Shown: positions 63,446 to 64,000 of the stretch, piece after piece | Layout of the letters: the number at the start of each line of letters is the position of its first letter | How positions within the stretch are numbered: position 1 is the first letter of the stretch | Assembly (NCBI RefSeq): GCF_943373825.1 | Contig: NZ_CALSBP010000002.1 | Location: forward strand, 671,501-735,500 | Length of the DNA: 64,000 nt | Origin: Aquimarina spinulae | GTDB lineage: Bacteria; Bacteroidota; Bacteroidia; Flavobacteriales; Flavobacteriaceae | Direction: 5' to 3' | Translations under genes and position numbers: made by a program | The notes under the pieces: model-generated | Seen by the model: only the letters and a program-made list of their open reading frames with translations | Databases searched by the model: none | Told to the model about the DNA's origin: nothing

Positions 63446-64000
63446 CTATTTCAATACATACCAATTATTTACTGCTATTTCTAATTGTTCATCTGTTGGA
63501 TATTTTTCCCGTACAAGTGATATAAAATAAGAGACTTCTTCTGTTGAGGGTGCCAGTTTAGAGAATTTTTGCCGAACATCATATACCGAATTAACCTCGA
63601 AAGCTTCATCCACAAATAATGTTTTTACGTGCCTTGCCCGAAGTACCTTTTTATAAAGCGATTCATAAAAAGATGTATCATACTCAAGATTTTCATTTAA
63701 TTGTTTCTTCATTCCCAACTTTTTACCTACCTCGCATATTTCGCGATATAATGCCATAAGGACATGTGGTTGTGCATCTGCTTTCTCCATTTCATGATTA
63801 GGGTTCTTTGCAGTATTTACTCGTTTACTTATTATTAGTTTTCTAAGTTCGTCTGAAGGCACAGGTAGTATAAACTGAGTACTATCACTCGATAATATAG
63901 GTTCTAATTCATCTTCTGTTTTTTTTCCTAATTCTATTAACCTGTTTCCTACCAAAGGAGCTTCAAGAATTAACACTTCATTATCGTTTTTGTGTAATTG
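63446..64000 (-). CDS. Uncharacterised protein, 5' end outside the window
   Basis: The frame is open to the right edge (the last codons before the edge read QLHKNDNEVLILEAPL), so the start is not in the window. About 185 residues are visible, soluble, rich in charged helices (PSDELRKLIISKRVNTA, EKYPTDEQLEIAV). The segment VLILEAPLVGNR followed by KRVNTAKNPNHE recalls P-loop kinase-like proteins, but no Walker A is visible here. I do not assign a family. Confidence 0.65.
   Translation of the reverse strand, partial: QLHKNDNEVLILEAPLVGNRLIELGKKTEDELEPILSSDSTQFILPVPSDELRKLIISKRVNTAKNPNHEMEKADAQPHVLMALYREICEVGKKLGMKKQLNENLEYDTSFYESLYKKVLRARHVKTLFVDEAFEVNSVYDVRQKFSKLAPSTEEVSYFISLVREKYPTDEQLEIAVNNWYVLK

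Noticed and set aside
1..64000. tRNA, rRNA, CRISPR arrays, insertion sequences or phage genes
   Set aside because: I looked for cloverleaf-like T-loops, regularly spaced short repeats, transposase motifs and terminal inverted repeats and found none. The only tandem repeats lie inside coding genes or decayed copies.

Overview
The window is AT-rich and comes from a member of the Bacteroidota, almost certainly the family Flavobacteriaceae. A marine genus such as Aquimarina would fit, but the genus is inference. The support is: lipoproteins with Bacteroidota-style lipoboxes, SusC-type TonB-dependent receptors with carboxypeptidase-like N-terminal domains, FecI/FecR-type sigma and anti-sigma pairs, a type IX secretion tail on a metalloprotease, promoters of the TTG-N19/20-TAnnTTTG type, a DUF4295 gene behind rpmB-rpmG, and a SecA without the C-terminal zinc motif. 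No rRNA, tRNA, insertion sequence or CRISPR array was seen.

Layout. 1-8.2 kb: a left-edge fragment, rsgA, two uncharacterised genes, a lipoprotein, a two-domain M16 zinc protease, a methyltransferase-like protein and a pirin. 8.2-12.2 kb: a candidate small RNA, a secreted HExxHxxGxxH protease, a DUF1579-like protein and rimO. 12.3-25.6 kb: an accessory region between rimO and ftsY. It holds a serine hydrolase, a sigma/FecR/TonB-receptor module with a divergent lipoprotein, two paralogous tiny membrane proteins, decayed duplicate fragments, a glycosyltransferase with a membrane partner, a lipoprotein made of ten ~36-residue repeats, and an amidase. 25.7-31.7 kb: ftsY, DUF4295, rpmG, rpmB, a second candidate small RNA, a hydrolase, cinA, an Hpt protein, an FAH-family enzyme and a DnaQ-type exonuclease.

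31.8-39.7 kb is a coherent metal-uptake locus, probably manganese or zinc. A DtxR/MntR-type regulator is divergent from a TonB receptor, a thioredoxin-like protein and an ABC importer (binding protein, ATPase, two permeases). Both permeases carry extra C-terminal cytoplasmic domains that look like winged helices. 39.9-48.8 kb: an MFS transporter, a 2-oxoacid dehydrogenase E2, recR, small proteins, a GNAT enzyme, a PduO-type adenosyltransferase, DUF2795 and secA. 48.8-64 kb: a PilJ-type sensor-like protein, a 1297-residue M43 protease exported by type IX secretion, two further ECF sigma modules, DUF2911, meaB, a PagL-like lipid A deacylase and a right-edge fragment.

Most unusual content. (1) The 18.6-19.8 kb stretch holds decayed copies of the sigma/lipoprotein promoter region, of the amidase 3' end and of the repeat-lipoprotein upstream region, together with two unannotated paralogous membrane peptides of 33 and 36 residues. 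(2) A perfect 28-bp-arm palindrome lies inside the last codons of a TonB receptor. (3) The repeat lipoprotein at 22.6-23.8 kb has a regular W...W...C unit that I do not recognise. (4) Two intergenic regions combine a -7 promoter element with a strong terminator and no gene. (5) Divergent ECF-type promoters have the same TGTAACC-N16-CGTC signature on both strands.
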